DNA of 64,000 nt. It comes from Trileptium ribeirensis. Lineage: Eukaryota; Nematoda; Enoplea; Enoplida; Thoracostomopsidae. A program made the translations under genes and the position numbers. The stretch is from contig JASANE010021256.1 in the NCBI GenBank assembly GCA_030248225.1, positions 1 through 64,000 on the forward strand, given 5' to 3'. The notes beneath the pieces were generated by a model. It searched no databases, had not been told where the DNA came from, and worked only from the letters and a program-made list of their open reading frames with translations. Below are positions 50,160-62,660 of this stretch, piece after piece (positions within the stretch are counted from its first letter, which is position 1; each line of letters opens with the position of its first letter).

Positions 50160-53100
50160 ATAAACATTTATTTTGTTGTATAATACCGTTCTAAGTGTAA
50201 TAAACAACAAATTGAATTTTTTTTATTAGACAGAATTTATCGTGCAGGAAAGGGATATACTAGTTTTCTGCACTAACACTGTGTTTAAATATTACCACAA
50301 TTTTTTAGCGCCAAACAAACTTTAATGTAAAGGAAATCAAAATGCTGGATTTTATATTTCCTCAAGAAGGCGGTTTGAACCAGTTTCACAGCAAGAGATG
50401 AAATCGTCATAACTTGACTGGAATACAAGATGAAAATTTGAAAAGTGGCAACTTGTCAAAATTTTAACACAGATTAACAGTCGAAATTTGAGCATCCAAT
50501 TATGTGCGAACTCGAGCCTAAACAATAACGAGAATACAAGAGCGGCAAATCTGTAAAATTTGACCCACGTCGCTTACGATTTCTTTAGAGGGAATAGGGA
50601 ACGACGATCCCAATTTTTCCTATATAGGCTTCGGGGTTCGCCCTGGGACACCTCCAGTATTCATATATATTACGCAACTGATCGACATATATACCACCGA
50701 AAGGGGTCAGACAGAACCCTGACAAAGCACGCCGGCGACCTACTAATCTAACCGGTTCCTTGGGTCTGAACTATGATCCGCCCTGGAAAGTTAAAGAAAC
50801 CGGGGTCGTATGGGCACCGTTCCAAGGAAACCCACAGTGCGGCTGGGTAACCCGAGTTGACTAGCGAGCAAGCTTTGTTCCTTCAGTTTAATATAGGGAA
50901 ATTTTGGAAACCATTTTGCCCTCCAAGCACACTTGTAACTACTCTTTCCGTTTGTTAACGTCGTTATAATTTCATGGATTTAATAGAAAAAGCTTGTTCC
51001 ACCAGATAGTGGGATGGCATGTCCTTTTACTTCAACGTCTACTAGGTTCCACTGAGTTGATGGCCACAGGTTCACCAATTACTCATATATACTCAAACTG
51101 ACTCAAATTTTGACTTTGCTCGTTGAGTCAAACAATGTTTAGACAATGAGACAATATTTAGCTCATTTTGTGATTCTGGAAAGGACCGTCCGAATGAATC
51201 AAAATCTGCCTCAGTGATTATAGTGTATTATACAGTACCTGAACTGGGGAATTATTCTAACACAGTATCGCGTCGCCAGTACAGAATTAGACTTCCATTT
51301 AAGTATAATTTTGGTACTTTGGAGGTACGAGAATGGTAGTGTTGCTGAGCTGATGGAATGCTGCACATGCTGATGAAGCATAACAATTTTTATCGCAGCA
51401 ATGTATTATATATATATATGCCATTTTTATCATAGCAATGCATCGTACATGTATTATTATGCAAGATATATTCGACGGTGACCCTGTCATGCATTAGATA
51501 TGAGTGCATTGCCACATTACAAGTAGTGCTGTTGCCATTTAGGGGAAGTGATGTCTCACCTTAGCAATCGAAACCTAAAGTGCGGCAGGACTTGCCTTTC
51601 AACTCCTGACTGCAATAGATACCAAATACCTCATATAAACTCGCAGAAATTTGACCTGACCTCGCAAAATCGATGAATCAAATGAATGATAATATTGGAT
51701 GACTGTTCATGAGTAATTTTGCACGTTGCATATATATAATGCAAATAGCCGCTGTTTGACCGTAGGTGATGCACAGTTAAAGTCCCTAATAATAGTTACA
51801 CATCGATCAAGAAACTGGATCTCAATGTCAACAAGCCGATCTGAAATGGCTAACGCTACGCTTGTTGAATTCCGAAAGTAGTGATTTAAACCAATGAAGC
51901 GATGAATTTTGGGGGCATGAGATGATTGGAGGCACCATTGAAAATATGGTGGGGGCCCCCTTCCCGGAATACCCACAAGTGCACCACAGCCGAAGAATTT
52001 GTACTAGCCAGATGTTGGTGAAATTTAACAATGTCCGTTATTTTGGTTTTAGGTAACACACATAACTGAACTTTGGCTTGGCGGATTGATTCTTTTGAAA
52101 AATATCTGATCCGTATCTTTTAGTTTATGGTGCGAAGCCCGATTTCAACTACTTCTACTGAAAAAGCGGCCCCAATGGTACTGATAGAATAGCGAAGGTG
52201 CCTGAAAAATAACGATATTTATTGCTTCTCGACAATCCATTTGAAGGAAACTGCCTCATTTTGTGGAGCGAATAAACTGCAATAGTATATATATAATGCT
52301 TTGCTACACAGCTCTTTCAGGATGTAGAATTTGGGTCAAAATGAGCTTGCAAACAGGCCCACGAGACCAAAAATACAGAATTACAGGAAACGGAAAATTT
52401 GGGCTGTATCTTGAAAACTGACTAATTTCGGGCTTGAGGGGACTCTAGGTGAGACCTTTTCTTTGAAATTTAATACTTGTTCGATATAACTTAAGGTATA
52501 TTCAGGCAATATCTTATGTAGGACGAATTCAAAGGTTGCGGACACTTATTATTTGAAGAAAAGTACCAAAATCTTCAAGAAATAGTAGGATAACAAAACA
52601 CAACATATAATGTACATTTACTAAATACAGTGCAAAGGTGATGTTATAAACTGTGGATGACATCGGGTAGCATCTGCTAAGACATGTATACAGCTACAAC
52701 AGTATAATGTACTATCATCAAACAGAAAACCACCTAAACTGGTTTACGTTTTCCGTTATCACAAATTTATACTGTGGCAGGATACTAGCGTTGTCAAAAT
52801 TTTAACACCACAGAACATTAGCGTGGAAGCCGGCCAATGACCTGGGCGGCTCTTCGGCACGCTTCGCGCTAGTTTGAGGAGACTGGGCCTAGGCGAGCGC
52901 AAGTCTTCACTGCTCGAGCCGTAGCTAAATTTATGTTGACGGCGCAATTAATATCTCCGATAAATCCAAAAATGTAAAACATTAAGTTTTTAATTATAAA
53001 TCGATATGTTGGGCACGATGAGACAGAATGATTGGTGCAAAAATGATCTTGATTATTGTAACCGTTCAAAAGTTACATGCGAACCAGGATTAAGCCACTA

Positions 53101-54071
53101 AAAACCTTCTAAATTTAGAACAATAAGAACAAAGTGTAACGATTTAAAAGTGAAAAGTTAATAAATGTTGGAGGTGAGAAAGAACCAGATTTTCCGGCTT
53201 TAGCTCGTCTCTCCGACAATCATGTCCGGCTCGGCTCTCACAGCCTGACCCTACGCTCTTCATGAATCATGTCCGGCTCGCTCCGATCTTTTACAATGGC
53301 AATTCAATTTTTAAGCAGTGTATACAACCCTGCATCCTGGTTTTGCGCAACTGTCAAGTAGCTATTTTGCATTTACGTATAGCACCTACACATGGGTATG
53401 GTGCTCGTAAAACTGTTTAAATGTAACTCCGTATTGGATTTTTATGTTTATGAGAAATACAGTATTTATTTTGTACCTTAACGTATCTGCGCTTAGAAGC
53501 TAATAATATATTATTTCATACATAGAAGTATATTTCCTTCACGAAAAAAGTTTTCGAGCATCGAATTGTTAGTGCTACCAAATTTCATACGATTTTCAGA
53601 ATCTATTTCCAATAACAGAGAGAACAGATCCATTTATAACCAGTATACAAACCAATCACTAAATAACACGTCAGCTTTGTATAACGAGCAGTATCTGAAT
53701 AATACGTAGTGACCATATTGAAGTTTTATAAAGGATATGAAACCTTAATTTTTAATTGGATTATAAACAACGTTTCGCACCCTGTAGCCGCTGACGCGTT
53801 ATTATTAATACACACAGAAGTGTCAAAATGTATGTAAAGTAAGAGTCAAAACATTCAGCTCCTACTTCCTTTCTGATTGAATTTTAGTTTGATATTGACA
53901 TGAACATCATCGAAACCGAAAACTATATGTACCAAAAAAGCTTGGGAATACTGCTTGTTGCTTAAGCGCTATAATATACATGCGACAAAACTGTTCGGAC
54001 GGCAATATGGCACAGTTGGTTCCCTGTAGGAAAACTAAAAATAACCATAAATCAATGCATGAATATGATAG
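50160..54071. other. Intergenic, no gene recognised
   Basis: This is AT-rich with two GC-richer islands (50545-50880 and 52800-52930), neither with a recognisable protein. The minus strand at 51707-52031 holds two overlapping frames with faint, unconvincing resemblance to retrotransposon endonuclease. A phrase aatcatgtccggctcg occurs twice (about 53217 and 53266). A TA-rich microsatellite lies at about 51407-51420. Confidence 0.4.
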
Positions 54072-54325
54072 TTATTCAGTTCGTTTCAACATGGATACCA
54101 TCTGTTCAATAGTTAGTCGGTCGGTTGAATTTGCACTTCGGTGAATTAATATTACTCGTGGCGGGCTAGCGGTTATGCCTTGATCCGTAGCCGATGTATA
54201 AGAACATGATTCCGTTAAAACTGCATCAAGTTCAATGACGAAATCACCACCCATTTGATGAATATCATCGCCAGCTAGGGAGGACGGTATTGGTTCAGGC
54301 ATATTGCGGCCAGCGTTTAGCTGCT
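54072..54325 (-). CDS. Possible last exon of an AhpC/TSA (PRXL2-type) protein
   Basis: On the minus strand an acceptor-like tgtttattcag at 54336-54326 precedes a frame that reads EQLNAGRNMPEPIPSSLAGD, then DIHQMGGDFVIELDA, a Ser/Thr-rich insertion of about 20 residues, and RVILIHRSANSTDRLTIEQM, ending in TAA. G-D-x-x-Q-x-G-G-x-F-V-I-D...R-V-x-x-x-H-R-S...D-R-x-x-x-E-x-x is the C-terminal pattern of the AhpC/TSA antioxidant (thioredoxin-like) family. The catalytic Cys region would be in upstream exons, which I could not find between 54.4 and 56 kb. The call rests on this motif alone. Confidence 0.35.
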
Positions 54326-56199
54326 CTGAATAAACAATAAACAAAACAGCTTGCATCGGCGATACGACATGATATAATGTCATTTCGGATTAGCTCAAAC
54401 AAACAAAAAATTTTAATCGGATAATCTGTTGGATTTGAGTCGACTATATCTGGATATAAAATATATATATCACTTGTTAATATCAATTTTGGAACGTTTC
54501 AAAAAATATAACCACATGTTGGATCTGAACAAATACTACATGCTATACGTAAAATAAATATTGAAAAACTTTATAACTGTCCATTGGACACTGCGGGGTT
54601 CTCTTTAAAACTGTCATAGCAACTAGTTTTACGAATGGCCTAGCAGACCTAGTTTTCGGCTGACCTGCGGATATGTTTCCCGACTAGGTTAGTTAAAGGG
54701 TTAATGATAGAAAAAATTTTGCTTTAAACTAGTAACCTACCGATCGATCTGATGCAAACTGCTGCTTAAAAGTGACGCTTGCGGATACTTTTGAACATGA
54801 CTCAGGATAATTTTGCTGATTTATCGAAGGACGTATATGTACGATATTGGTGCTATTATGCATTCGTGCAGCAGTGATAGCAACACTTTCCTACAAGGTT
54901 CTTCCAACAACTTATTGAGCACTGTTGACATCGGTGAAACGTTAGAGCTTAAATTGCTATAATTTGAAGAAGCTGGTACACAAACAGTCGGAGCGTCTGA
55001 TAAACCACTACAGCCAAGATAATGCAATCCAACAATATTCAAAATACACAAAAAGGCGAGTCTTTTATTTAGCACATGCGCATGCGATGAACCTGATTGA
55101 TTCATTCACGCACATGTAGTAATAGTAAGCCTGCGAAAATCTAGACCACGGTTCCTTTGCTTTTTTGACAATTATTTTGCTACTTTTTTACTTTTACACA
55201 GTTAAATATTTGCAGTAAAAATTGCAGATGTACATCGTGCGAAGCCAGAGCCACAGATAACATTAAATGTTAAAATTAAAAAATAAATGTTTCCTGTTAT
55301 TTTTCACACCATTTCCTTATATAAAAGTTTACTTTGGAGCACTTAATAAATTATACAATTTGCACATTTGCCGAACAATCAAATATCCATATTCGCCTTT
55401 GTAGCTGTAAAGTTTTGAAATTTACATCGTTTATCACCCTGCGAAGTTCTTAGGAATGCGTAAACGCCCTGATTCGTGATTTTTCAAGCAAAAGAGACCC
55501 AGTCATGTTAACAATGTCAGAATCGCGTCTTATGTGAAGCTTCACAATCTTTCACACATGCGTGGTCAAGAGGATTTAATCATGGCCATAAACAAAATTA
55601 AGGTACAATCAAGCAAACTACCAAATGCGGTTTACGTTAATTTGATAATAAATCAAGGCCAGCTTTACACATGTGTCAATAATTGTACGATAAATACTTC
55701 TGGTCGAAAATATGATCCTGCGTTACGTCGTTTGGCAGTTTTTTCTTTCAGTAATTCACAATACCACGGCCTTGATAGTTTTCCTTTCGATATTTTCGAA
55801 TTGTGTGCGAACTGCGTTCGTTGTAGGAAGGTTATGCACCAGCGATGGATCCGGATCATCGAGTCAGCTTAGGTGCCATCTAGGCCAAAGTCACCGGGTC
55901 ACATGGCTTAATTTAGTACCGAGACGGTGCGATATATAAGTCCAAGCCACAGTTCTCTGTCATGTGCTCAACATAACAGATTTTGCTGTCTTCTGCTCAA
56001 CTTACTAGACCGCATAGATACAGTCGAGTCTCAAGCTATGCGACGATTGCTCAAAATTCGCAACAAGAACATAACCAAAACGTTGCTGAAGGCAGTGGGC
56101 CGTAGCATTGAGCAGCCTGGAAAAGGATATGCAGTCTTACACACTAATATGTGTTCCTTTTAGCTTCGTTTTTATATGCAGGCTACTTTCACATTCCAA
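54326..56199. other. No gene recognised
   Basis: An antisense 94-codon frame at 54821-55105 has a hydrophobic, signal-like stretch (RLAFLCILNIVGLHYLGC) followed by a Ser-rich segment, but nothing links it to a family. A 112-codon frame at 55534-55872 on the plus strand is likewise unassigned. The phrase gttaaagggttaatgata near 54690 resembles the TTAA-type element end and could be a remnant. Confidence 0.35.
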
Positions 56200-56289
56200 A
56201 TGCTTCCACCCCGGCAGTCAAACTACAGAACACTAAGTTGCCGCAATGGCTGATCAATAATTCTGTTCTGCTGTATTGCACTTTGAACA

Positions 56290-56710
56290 TATCAGTGATC
56301 GAACGGCAATGTACAACAAACGTGTCCATCATAGCAGTTTACTCTCCTACAAGATAAGCACTCTGATTACACGAAAAGACTTCTACGAAAACCTGCAATC
56401 TGCTTTAAAAGGAGCACCAAAGAAAGATGTAGATTTAATTATTGGCGATCTGACTGTTGAATCTGGTAATGATCGATTTGGCTGGTCTGATATTCTGAGA
56501 CCATTCGGTCTTGCTACTCTTAATGATAACAGACTCAGCTTGCTTTCTTTTCTAGCGACAACAAGATGATGCTTTCCACCTCTTGGTTCATTCATAAATT
56601 TGGGCACAAAAATACGCGGATCTGTAAAGGTAGTAGCTAACAAAAGGAAACTTATCAAAATCATGATCCGTAAACTATAAGATGTGCGCGTTAAGCCCGG
56701 CGAATGCATT
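56290..56710 (+). pseudogene. RTE-like endonuclease fragment
   Basis: The frame from 56276 reads V-S-I-I-A-V-Y-S-P-T, then, one frame on, DFYENLQSALKGAPKKDVDL and I-I-G-D-L-T-V-E-S-G-N-D-R-F-G-W, followed by FGLATLNDNRLSLLSFLATT. The consensus G-D-x-N-A-x-V-G has lost its Asn, and a stop follows at 56567. A later S-D-H (about 56713-56723) marks the end of the domain. Inactive. Confidence 0.75.
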
Positions 56711-57289
56711 AGGTCGGACCATTGTGTGGTAGTGGCAAGATTTTAAATTCGTCTGCAGTCTGTAACAAAAAAGACTTCAGTATATACCAGACACCAAAAG
56801 CCTTGCATGAGCAGAAAATGGGAATCAATTTGCATTTGAACTATCAAATAGATTCCAGACAATTTAACTCTCACCTGACACCGAAGTGGAATGGACTTGC
56901 ATCAAGCCAGTCCTAGACGCGGTATTAAAGAAAATCTGCAAAGCTCCAAGGTCAAAAAAGCACTCGATCAGCATTGCAAATGCGATCTGTTTCTGCAGGC
57001 TAAACGCACAGCAGTCGATATTGGAGATAACGCCCAACGTAATATCCCTTCTCGATAAATCAAAGCCCTCCTAAGTCAACATGAAAATGAAAAAGCTCGG
57101 GTGGTGGAAACAACAGCACAACACGGTGATTTCAAAACCCTTCATACTACCCTGTGAAGTGTGAGTTACTGACGTCAAGCAATCAGCGACTCAATCAAGT
57201 CTACTGCTGGCTCGGTTATCAAAGGCAGGTCAACAAAGATATTAACCATCGCCATAAGTTGTTGTATCAAGGACAAACGTGAAAGCGTT

Positions 57290-57760
57290 CTGCACGAAAA
57301 TTAAACCAGCTTCAGAAAGGGAAGCGGCAGCACAGATTAAATCTTTAGCGTTAGGCAGGTTATAGAAATGCAAATTCGTAACGGTATGAGATTTTGCGCC
57401 CTACTAGTGGATTTTGCTGCAAAATTCAATTCCGTCCACCGAGAATTACTATGGACGACCATTCGCAGAATAGGCGTTAACAGAAAAACTGGCGAATATA
57501 TTTTCATAGCAATGTATAGTTATAGGGACAGTAGCAAAGTCAAGCTATATCGTAAAATGTCTGAAGAGTTTGGGTGCGTGGACTGGTGTTAAACAAGTCT
57601 GTGTGGTGTCTCGCCCTTTTAACAAGACGTTGGATTGGGTTTTAATGAAAACAACTCATGGAAGCCGCGGAATTCAGTTCAGCGATGACCAGTGGTTAAG
57701 AGACCTTGGATAATCTTGACAATCTTGTTTACTTGGTGAGTCATAACAGGAAGTACAGCA
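57290..57760 (+). pseudogene. RTE-like reverse transcriptase fragment
   Basis: The frame at 57368 reads FCALLVDFAAKFNSVHRELL then WTTIRRIGVN, matching F-x-D-F-x-K-A-F-D-S-V-H-R-x-x-L-W with the first catalytic Asp kept (VDF) but the second lost (FDS has become FNS). After about 57560 another frame gives G-V-K-Q-x-C-V-V-S-R, and near 57695-57745 L-D-N-L-D-N-L-V-Y-L-V-S-H replaces the usual L-x-D-L-D-F-A-D-D-x-x-L-L-S-H. The polymerase is dead. Confidence 0.75.
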
Positions 57761-58110
57761 GATTCTAATCAGCTTGAACCGGCTCCCCAACGTGCTTGGT
57801 GTCAAGGTTAGTGTGAAAATGACGAAAATTATATCCTCTCCGAATATGACGTTATCTTTTTAATGGCGAAAGTTTGGGGCGAGTGAGGAACTTTTTCTGT
57901 CTTGGATCAACTTTTTCAATTAGTCCTATCACGTGAATCTCTGCGATAGGTCGTAGTGTAGGTTGTGCAACACTTGACTTCAGTCGCCTTAGTATGCCTT
58001 TCTTCAGTAACATATATCATAATCGAAATGAAAATCAGTATTTACAACAGCGATATCATGCCAGTTTCAGTTTATGAAATGGATTCTAACAAATGCCCTC
58101 CTACAAAACA

Positions 58111-59599
58111 GTCAGTTTTTAGTGAAAAATGTTGAGAACTTCATTTAATATTTTAAATTTTTATATGAAACGATTAAATTTTGGAAAAAATCAGCTGAAG
58201 ATACAAAGATTATGCCAAAAAACTAAGTTTTGGTCTTTTAAAAAAGTGGAATTCTGAAATATCAGCAAAGTGCATATCGTGTTTGACAATTCTTTTTAGT
58301 GCAGCTGTCAAATTGTAAATAGCTATAAAAAGAAACCCAGTCTCACCAGCGTAGAACGACAGGGCCCGTACTGACCACGTTGTGTATACGGATCGTCCGA
58401 GACCGAAATATTGAAATGTGTCACGAGTCGTATCCACCAACATACGAACATTGCTTTCGACTATTTTACCTAGCACACGTTCCTTCCAGCAATACGTAAC
58501 TGAACGAAGAACAACTGATCGCTCAATGGGCTTCAGAAATAAATGTTAAGTACAAAATATTCCACTTCATAATATTCATTAATAAAATGTACGTTAGTTT
58601 CACCATTTTTCACGACGTGTCAAGTTCTGCGCATTTGAAATCGCTCAATCTTTTGCACATGGTGCCACATTAGTCAAAACCATTTTCTTCATTTCTTTTC
58701 GTTACGAAAAGCGTTAAATGAAACTGGAAACATTGTATCAAAACGGTCGAAATCATAATAGGTCATACTAACACTACAACATTTTCTTTCGGCTGTACGA
58801 TAGCTATTAAAACTTAGTACCATATGCAAAAATGATTTAAGCCGGAAACGAGATGACAGCTTTAATAAAGGAGTTTTTGTTCAACTACTAAGCAGCCTTG
58901 CATTGAAATATCGTTCACAAAATAACTTAGAAACCTAGATGATACAACATCGAAATTACGTCCTACATCTTCGCAAGATAATACCTTGAAATTTCGTTCA
59001 AGGACTGATATACATAAAATTTTCTCTTTTTTATCACAGTACTGGAATTCATCAGTAACTTAGTGTAACGTATTGGAGATTCACTACGTTCTGCAATCTC
59101 GAAAGAGTCACTAGTTACAATTTTACATGATTTTTTCTTCATCACATTAATAGGTTGTGCTAGGTTTACATAACAAACATGATGTCCCAGTTCTTATTGA
59201 GCTATCGTGCAGCCACTACTGTTCGCGTGTTACGGCAGCATGACATAGATGTTATTTCTCGTTACACTGGTGTATGACAACCGTTAATGTCGGTACACTC
59301 GGCATGTAACATTAAATAATGTTGTTACAAGCAATGTAAGATCATCCACTATAGTCACTACAAACGTTGTTAAAAATGGCAATTGTTGCGCGAATAGTGT
59401 AGTCACTGATAACACCATCGTTACAATATAACGACAACTGAAGCGTAACGAGCATTGCGGTTCTTGCGTAACCGTGTGCAGTGAGTCCACGCATCTTAAT
59501 GTGAACCACGCATTAATCCATGCTCAATTTTAGACACTGGTCCCGAGAGAAGACTATGTGATGAGGATATAGTGAACATCTTGTAAATCTGATCGTTTT
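58111..59599. other. Intergenic, no gene recognised
   Basis: No recognisable domain is seen. The region 59210-59480 is rich in gttac/gtaac words on both strands and may be a decayed foldback element, but I could not define its ends. Confidence 0.4.
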
Positions 59600-61589
59600 C
59601 GCGGTATTTTTTTCAGAGTGCACAAAAAGGGGATTTTTTAATATCAAATGGTCCCTCCAGCTGGGGCGAACGGAACCTTGGGTCGGCTAGGGGCCTTGTC
59701 CCCACTGGCCGCGTACTGGGGTATAGCGTAGCATTTTTCGGTCAGTCGTCAGGGTGAAATGCGTTCCTATTTGTGATTCCTACAACGTTTACCTTAACAC
59801 GGGAGCAATGTTCCTGCAAGATTTTATTAGTCCGAACGTCTATAGGCTGTAAAACGAGAACCAAATAAAGCCGGGATGAGCCATTACAAACGTTCCTTTG
59901 GGAACGGCAAACACCTTAAGCTCAAGATACGTCACCAAGAATTTGTTTAGCCTTTTAAGTTCCCCAAATTTTCTTCACTCAATAGGAATAGAGGGAAGTT
60001 TTAAGGGCTTCCTAAAGCCAGACGGAGGCTAGTCCTCCGTCCCTAATCTGCGTTTCTGTTCAAGCTCAAACACGGTATGTGCATTGAACAGTCCACTACG
60101 CTACAAATTTGGAAAACCATCAAAACAAATCATTGAGCAAGTCCCTATTTTGTGGCGTTCAAGAAGTTTTACCGTGGTCGGCTCAGGAAAATTTGACACA
60201 ATCCTAACTCAAAAGCAGCAAGTCATGTAAAACCTGTACGAGAAGCGTCCATTTCGTTGTGCCTTACCTAAGACCACGGGGAATCAGAAGAGTTCGACTT
60301 TGTGACCTCAATTTTTCACCATCCCGTGCAATCGCTCAAGATGCCCAAAACGGGACTCGACGTGAGGAGGATTGTCAACTAACCTATTACACTACCTATG
60401 AACGACCTGTCACTGTTACATCCCTGGAAAATAAGCCCCCATACTCTCAGTTCTCCTGACTTACAATAGTTGGTCCGGGACAGCGATCGCTAGTCCCTTC
60501 CGCGAGGCCAAAGTGGTCCAGGAGGGTTCTCCAGTCGTCGAATCCAATCGTAAACGCCAAGAGAGAAAAACACCAGAAAGCGCAAAAGCTAACAATCAAA
60601 CATAAATGAAAATTGCGTCGGAGCCGGTCAGTAGAGTCGACCGAACTTGGCGCTGCCGAAATCAAACTGATTCCACTAGTCGACGCGTTGGTCGTCGCCT
60701 CGAAATTTTCGCCCATATTGTGAGATGGCGATTTTGTCGTCACCCAATCGTCGCTTGTCGTTGCCCGCCTACTTTTTCGGGTCTTCCATGCTCGTCCAAT
60801 TGGGGACACTTCCGGACATTTGAATTTTGACGGCTACCGTAAGTCGTCGATGTCCTTAGGGAGAGTCGGCTTCAATTAATTTTGCCGACATCAAATTTGA
60901 ACCCTCCGAGTACTCGGAAGTTGACCATCTGTGATTTTACCCCGTTTTTCTCCTGAAACTTGAGCTTTTAAGCCTCAACTTCCATCAATTAGTGCCGGAT
61001 GTTCGTTGAAATTCGAATCTTATTTACTTGATTTCCTGTCCCAGATTGGTTGGGTCAACATTATCGACTTCCGGGACACTAGATCTCTAAGCTTTTTTGA
61101 ATTTGTTTGCTCTCTTCTTCTTGGTCTAACCGCCAACTCGTCGTCCCACGCAATGACCAGCAATCAGCCGAAGCTCTAATTGTTTGGCGACACCATCTGC
61201 TATGTCGCCTTTGTGGTTTCGACTTGCCGCCTTCCTAATTGAGCCAAATTTAACTTGGAAGACTCATGAGGACATCTTAAAACTTCAAGAGAAATCAAGT
61301 TTATTTGAAATTTTCATGTGACTGCCTGTGCTTTAACGGCTCGCCGGGGGCGGGGAGGAACCAGCGACGGGAAAATGCCCATCTCGAGGCCAGAGACGGG
61401 GCAAGCCCTAACGTACTCCTAATTGGTCAGGGGCCCTGCTCCAAGGCCCCTAGGGTCCGCGGGAGGGCCCTAAAGTCGCCCCCTGTTCGTCCTAGTCGTT
61501 CGTATTTCGTCCGTCCGTAAAACTCTCAAATTTTAACGCTTTTAGTAAGCGATGTCCTCGTCCGTCCGTTCTTATGTTATGTCCTTACG

Positions 61590-61675
61590 TACATAGTTAT
61601 ATACATATATATACATATCCACACATCTACACACATAAACACATTCACAAACACATACACTACACACGGCAGACA
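61590..61675. repeat. CA/TA-rich low-complexity tract
   Basis: Runs such as tatacatatatatacatatc, followed by acacatctacacacataaac and cacattcacaaacacataca, form an imperfect dinucleotide-like tract. Confidence 0.85.
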
Positions 61676-62004
61676 TGGTGGCGATCTGAGCAACAGAAAG
61701 GTCGCTCCGGATAAATACATACGACCAACACGGCAAAAACAACAAGAACAAAGACGAAGAAGAAAACCGTCCAGAAATGTCGGTTAGAGAGAGAACGAGG
61801 ACAAGAAAACAAAGGACAACGAGGAGACAAAGAGGACGTGGGGTGGGAAGCGGGACAAAGGGAATCCCGGGGATTTTCGAGGGGCTGGGGTTAGACTCGG
61901 GCCCAGGACGGAAAATGGAGTAGATCGGTACCAAACATGAGGAGGGAAGTCGTAATAGCGGGTCGGAACCCACCTATGGGTTCTGATGTACATAAGTGTG
62001 GGGA

Positions 62005-62265
62005 GCTGTAGCGGGCTCTCCTGTGTTAACGGTTGGGCTGAGCGACGCCCGCCGGATATCGTTGGACCTGTCGTCCAACGGCGATTTAAATGAAGGGTGG
62101 TATCGCTGCCGGGGCGGCAGGGGTAAAAGTGGTGTTAAGATCACAACGATTAGAGAGAGTAGCGGCTACGGCACGGGCGCTTTCGTCGACTGTCCTGGGT
62201 TAACGGGGCGGCGGACCGTGACCCGCCAGGTATTACTGGAGATGTCTCGTCGAGACGAATCCAAT
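62005..62265. repeat. Degenerate tandem pair with hairpins
   Basis: A unit beginning ctctcctgtgttaacgg (about 62017) recurs at about 62190 (ctgtcctgggttaacgg), each followed by a gacgcccgcc/gacccgcc segment and then a hairpin. The first hairpin is cgttggac-ctgtc-gtccaacg (62062-62082) and the second is gtctcg-t-cgagac (62243-62255). Both end with an ..aatgaaggg/..aataaggagc segment. The hairpin position is conserved although the stem sequences differ. Confidence 0.5.
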
Positions 62266-62660
62266 AAGGAGCGGTTTGCCGATTTTGGAGTAGAGAGAAA
62301 AATCTCGAGCCATCTGTGCCCATTAGTAGTTGGCAAAAAAGTTTTAGGCACCTTTGAGTGGCCACAGCGAGTCAGCGGGGATTCGGACGGGGTTTCGGAG
62401 CGAATCGTTGGACTCACCCTGTCACGGTGAACGAAACGAGGGGTCGCATGCACCGGCTGAGAAGTGGGGTAGGACAACGAGGATGTCGGAAGGTAGGGGC
62501 TTGCATTAGTCGCATGTTGCACTGAGGTACCAGGAAGAAGGGGCAGTTTTACCTCAATTGTGCCCAGGGAGGGGCGTTTACGGTTGTGAGGGACGGCATA
62601 GGGGCCTCATACTCGTACGCAGTTGGCTAAACGGCACACGCATACACATATATACAATAT

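Larger units (their letters stand above)
56200..58110 (+). mobile_element. RTE-like non-LTR retrotransposon, heavily decayed
   Basis: Pieces of one retroelement follow in order on the plus strand: endonuclease (56290-56710), reverse transcriptase core (57290-57760) and the thumb/connection region (57790-58110; KISIYNSDIMPVSVYEMDS, where relatives have a L-L-Y-G-x-E-T-W word). The endonuclease and polymerase phrases are those of the RTE-like group. Stops and frame changes interrupt every domain. Confidence 0.75.
59600..62660. other. GC-rich block of unknown nature
   Basis: Composition changes visibly from the AT-rich flanks to roughly balanced or GC-rich sequence, densest at 61320-61500 and 61840-62620. 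All frames are short on both strands and none shows a known domain. A purine-rich stretch (61740-61900), a CA/TA-rich microsatellite-like stretch (61590-61675) and a degenerate internal repeat with hairpins (62005-62265) are the visible substructures. It may be part of a large non-coding or LTR-type element, or DNA of different origin. Confidence 0.5.

Noticed and set aside
51707..52031. Minus-strand retrotransposon endonuclease remnant
   Set aside because: One faint phrase (IIRDFNC) resembles G-D-F-N, but nothing before or after it supports the assignment.
60447..60809. Antisense 120-codon frame with one hydrophobic, membrane-like segment (LCLIVSFCAFWCFSLLAFTI)
   Set aside because: No start context, no homology and no neighbouring exon. 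It lies in the GC-rich block where open frames arise easily, so I do not call it a gene.
61180..61200. Possible retroviral-type primer-binding site on the minus strand (tggtgtcgccaaacaatt)
   Set aside because: It starts with TGG as such sites do, but I could not find a pair of long terminal repeats or any gag/pol motif around it.
61572..61973. Antisense 133-codon frame ending in a Val/Cys/Tyr-rich repeat
   Set aside because: The C-terminal half is simply the translation of the CA/TA-rich tract, so the frame is low-complexity and unlikely to be coding.
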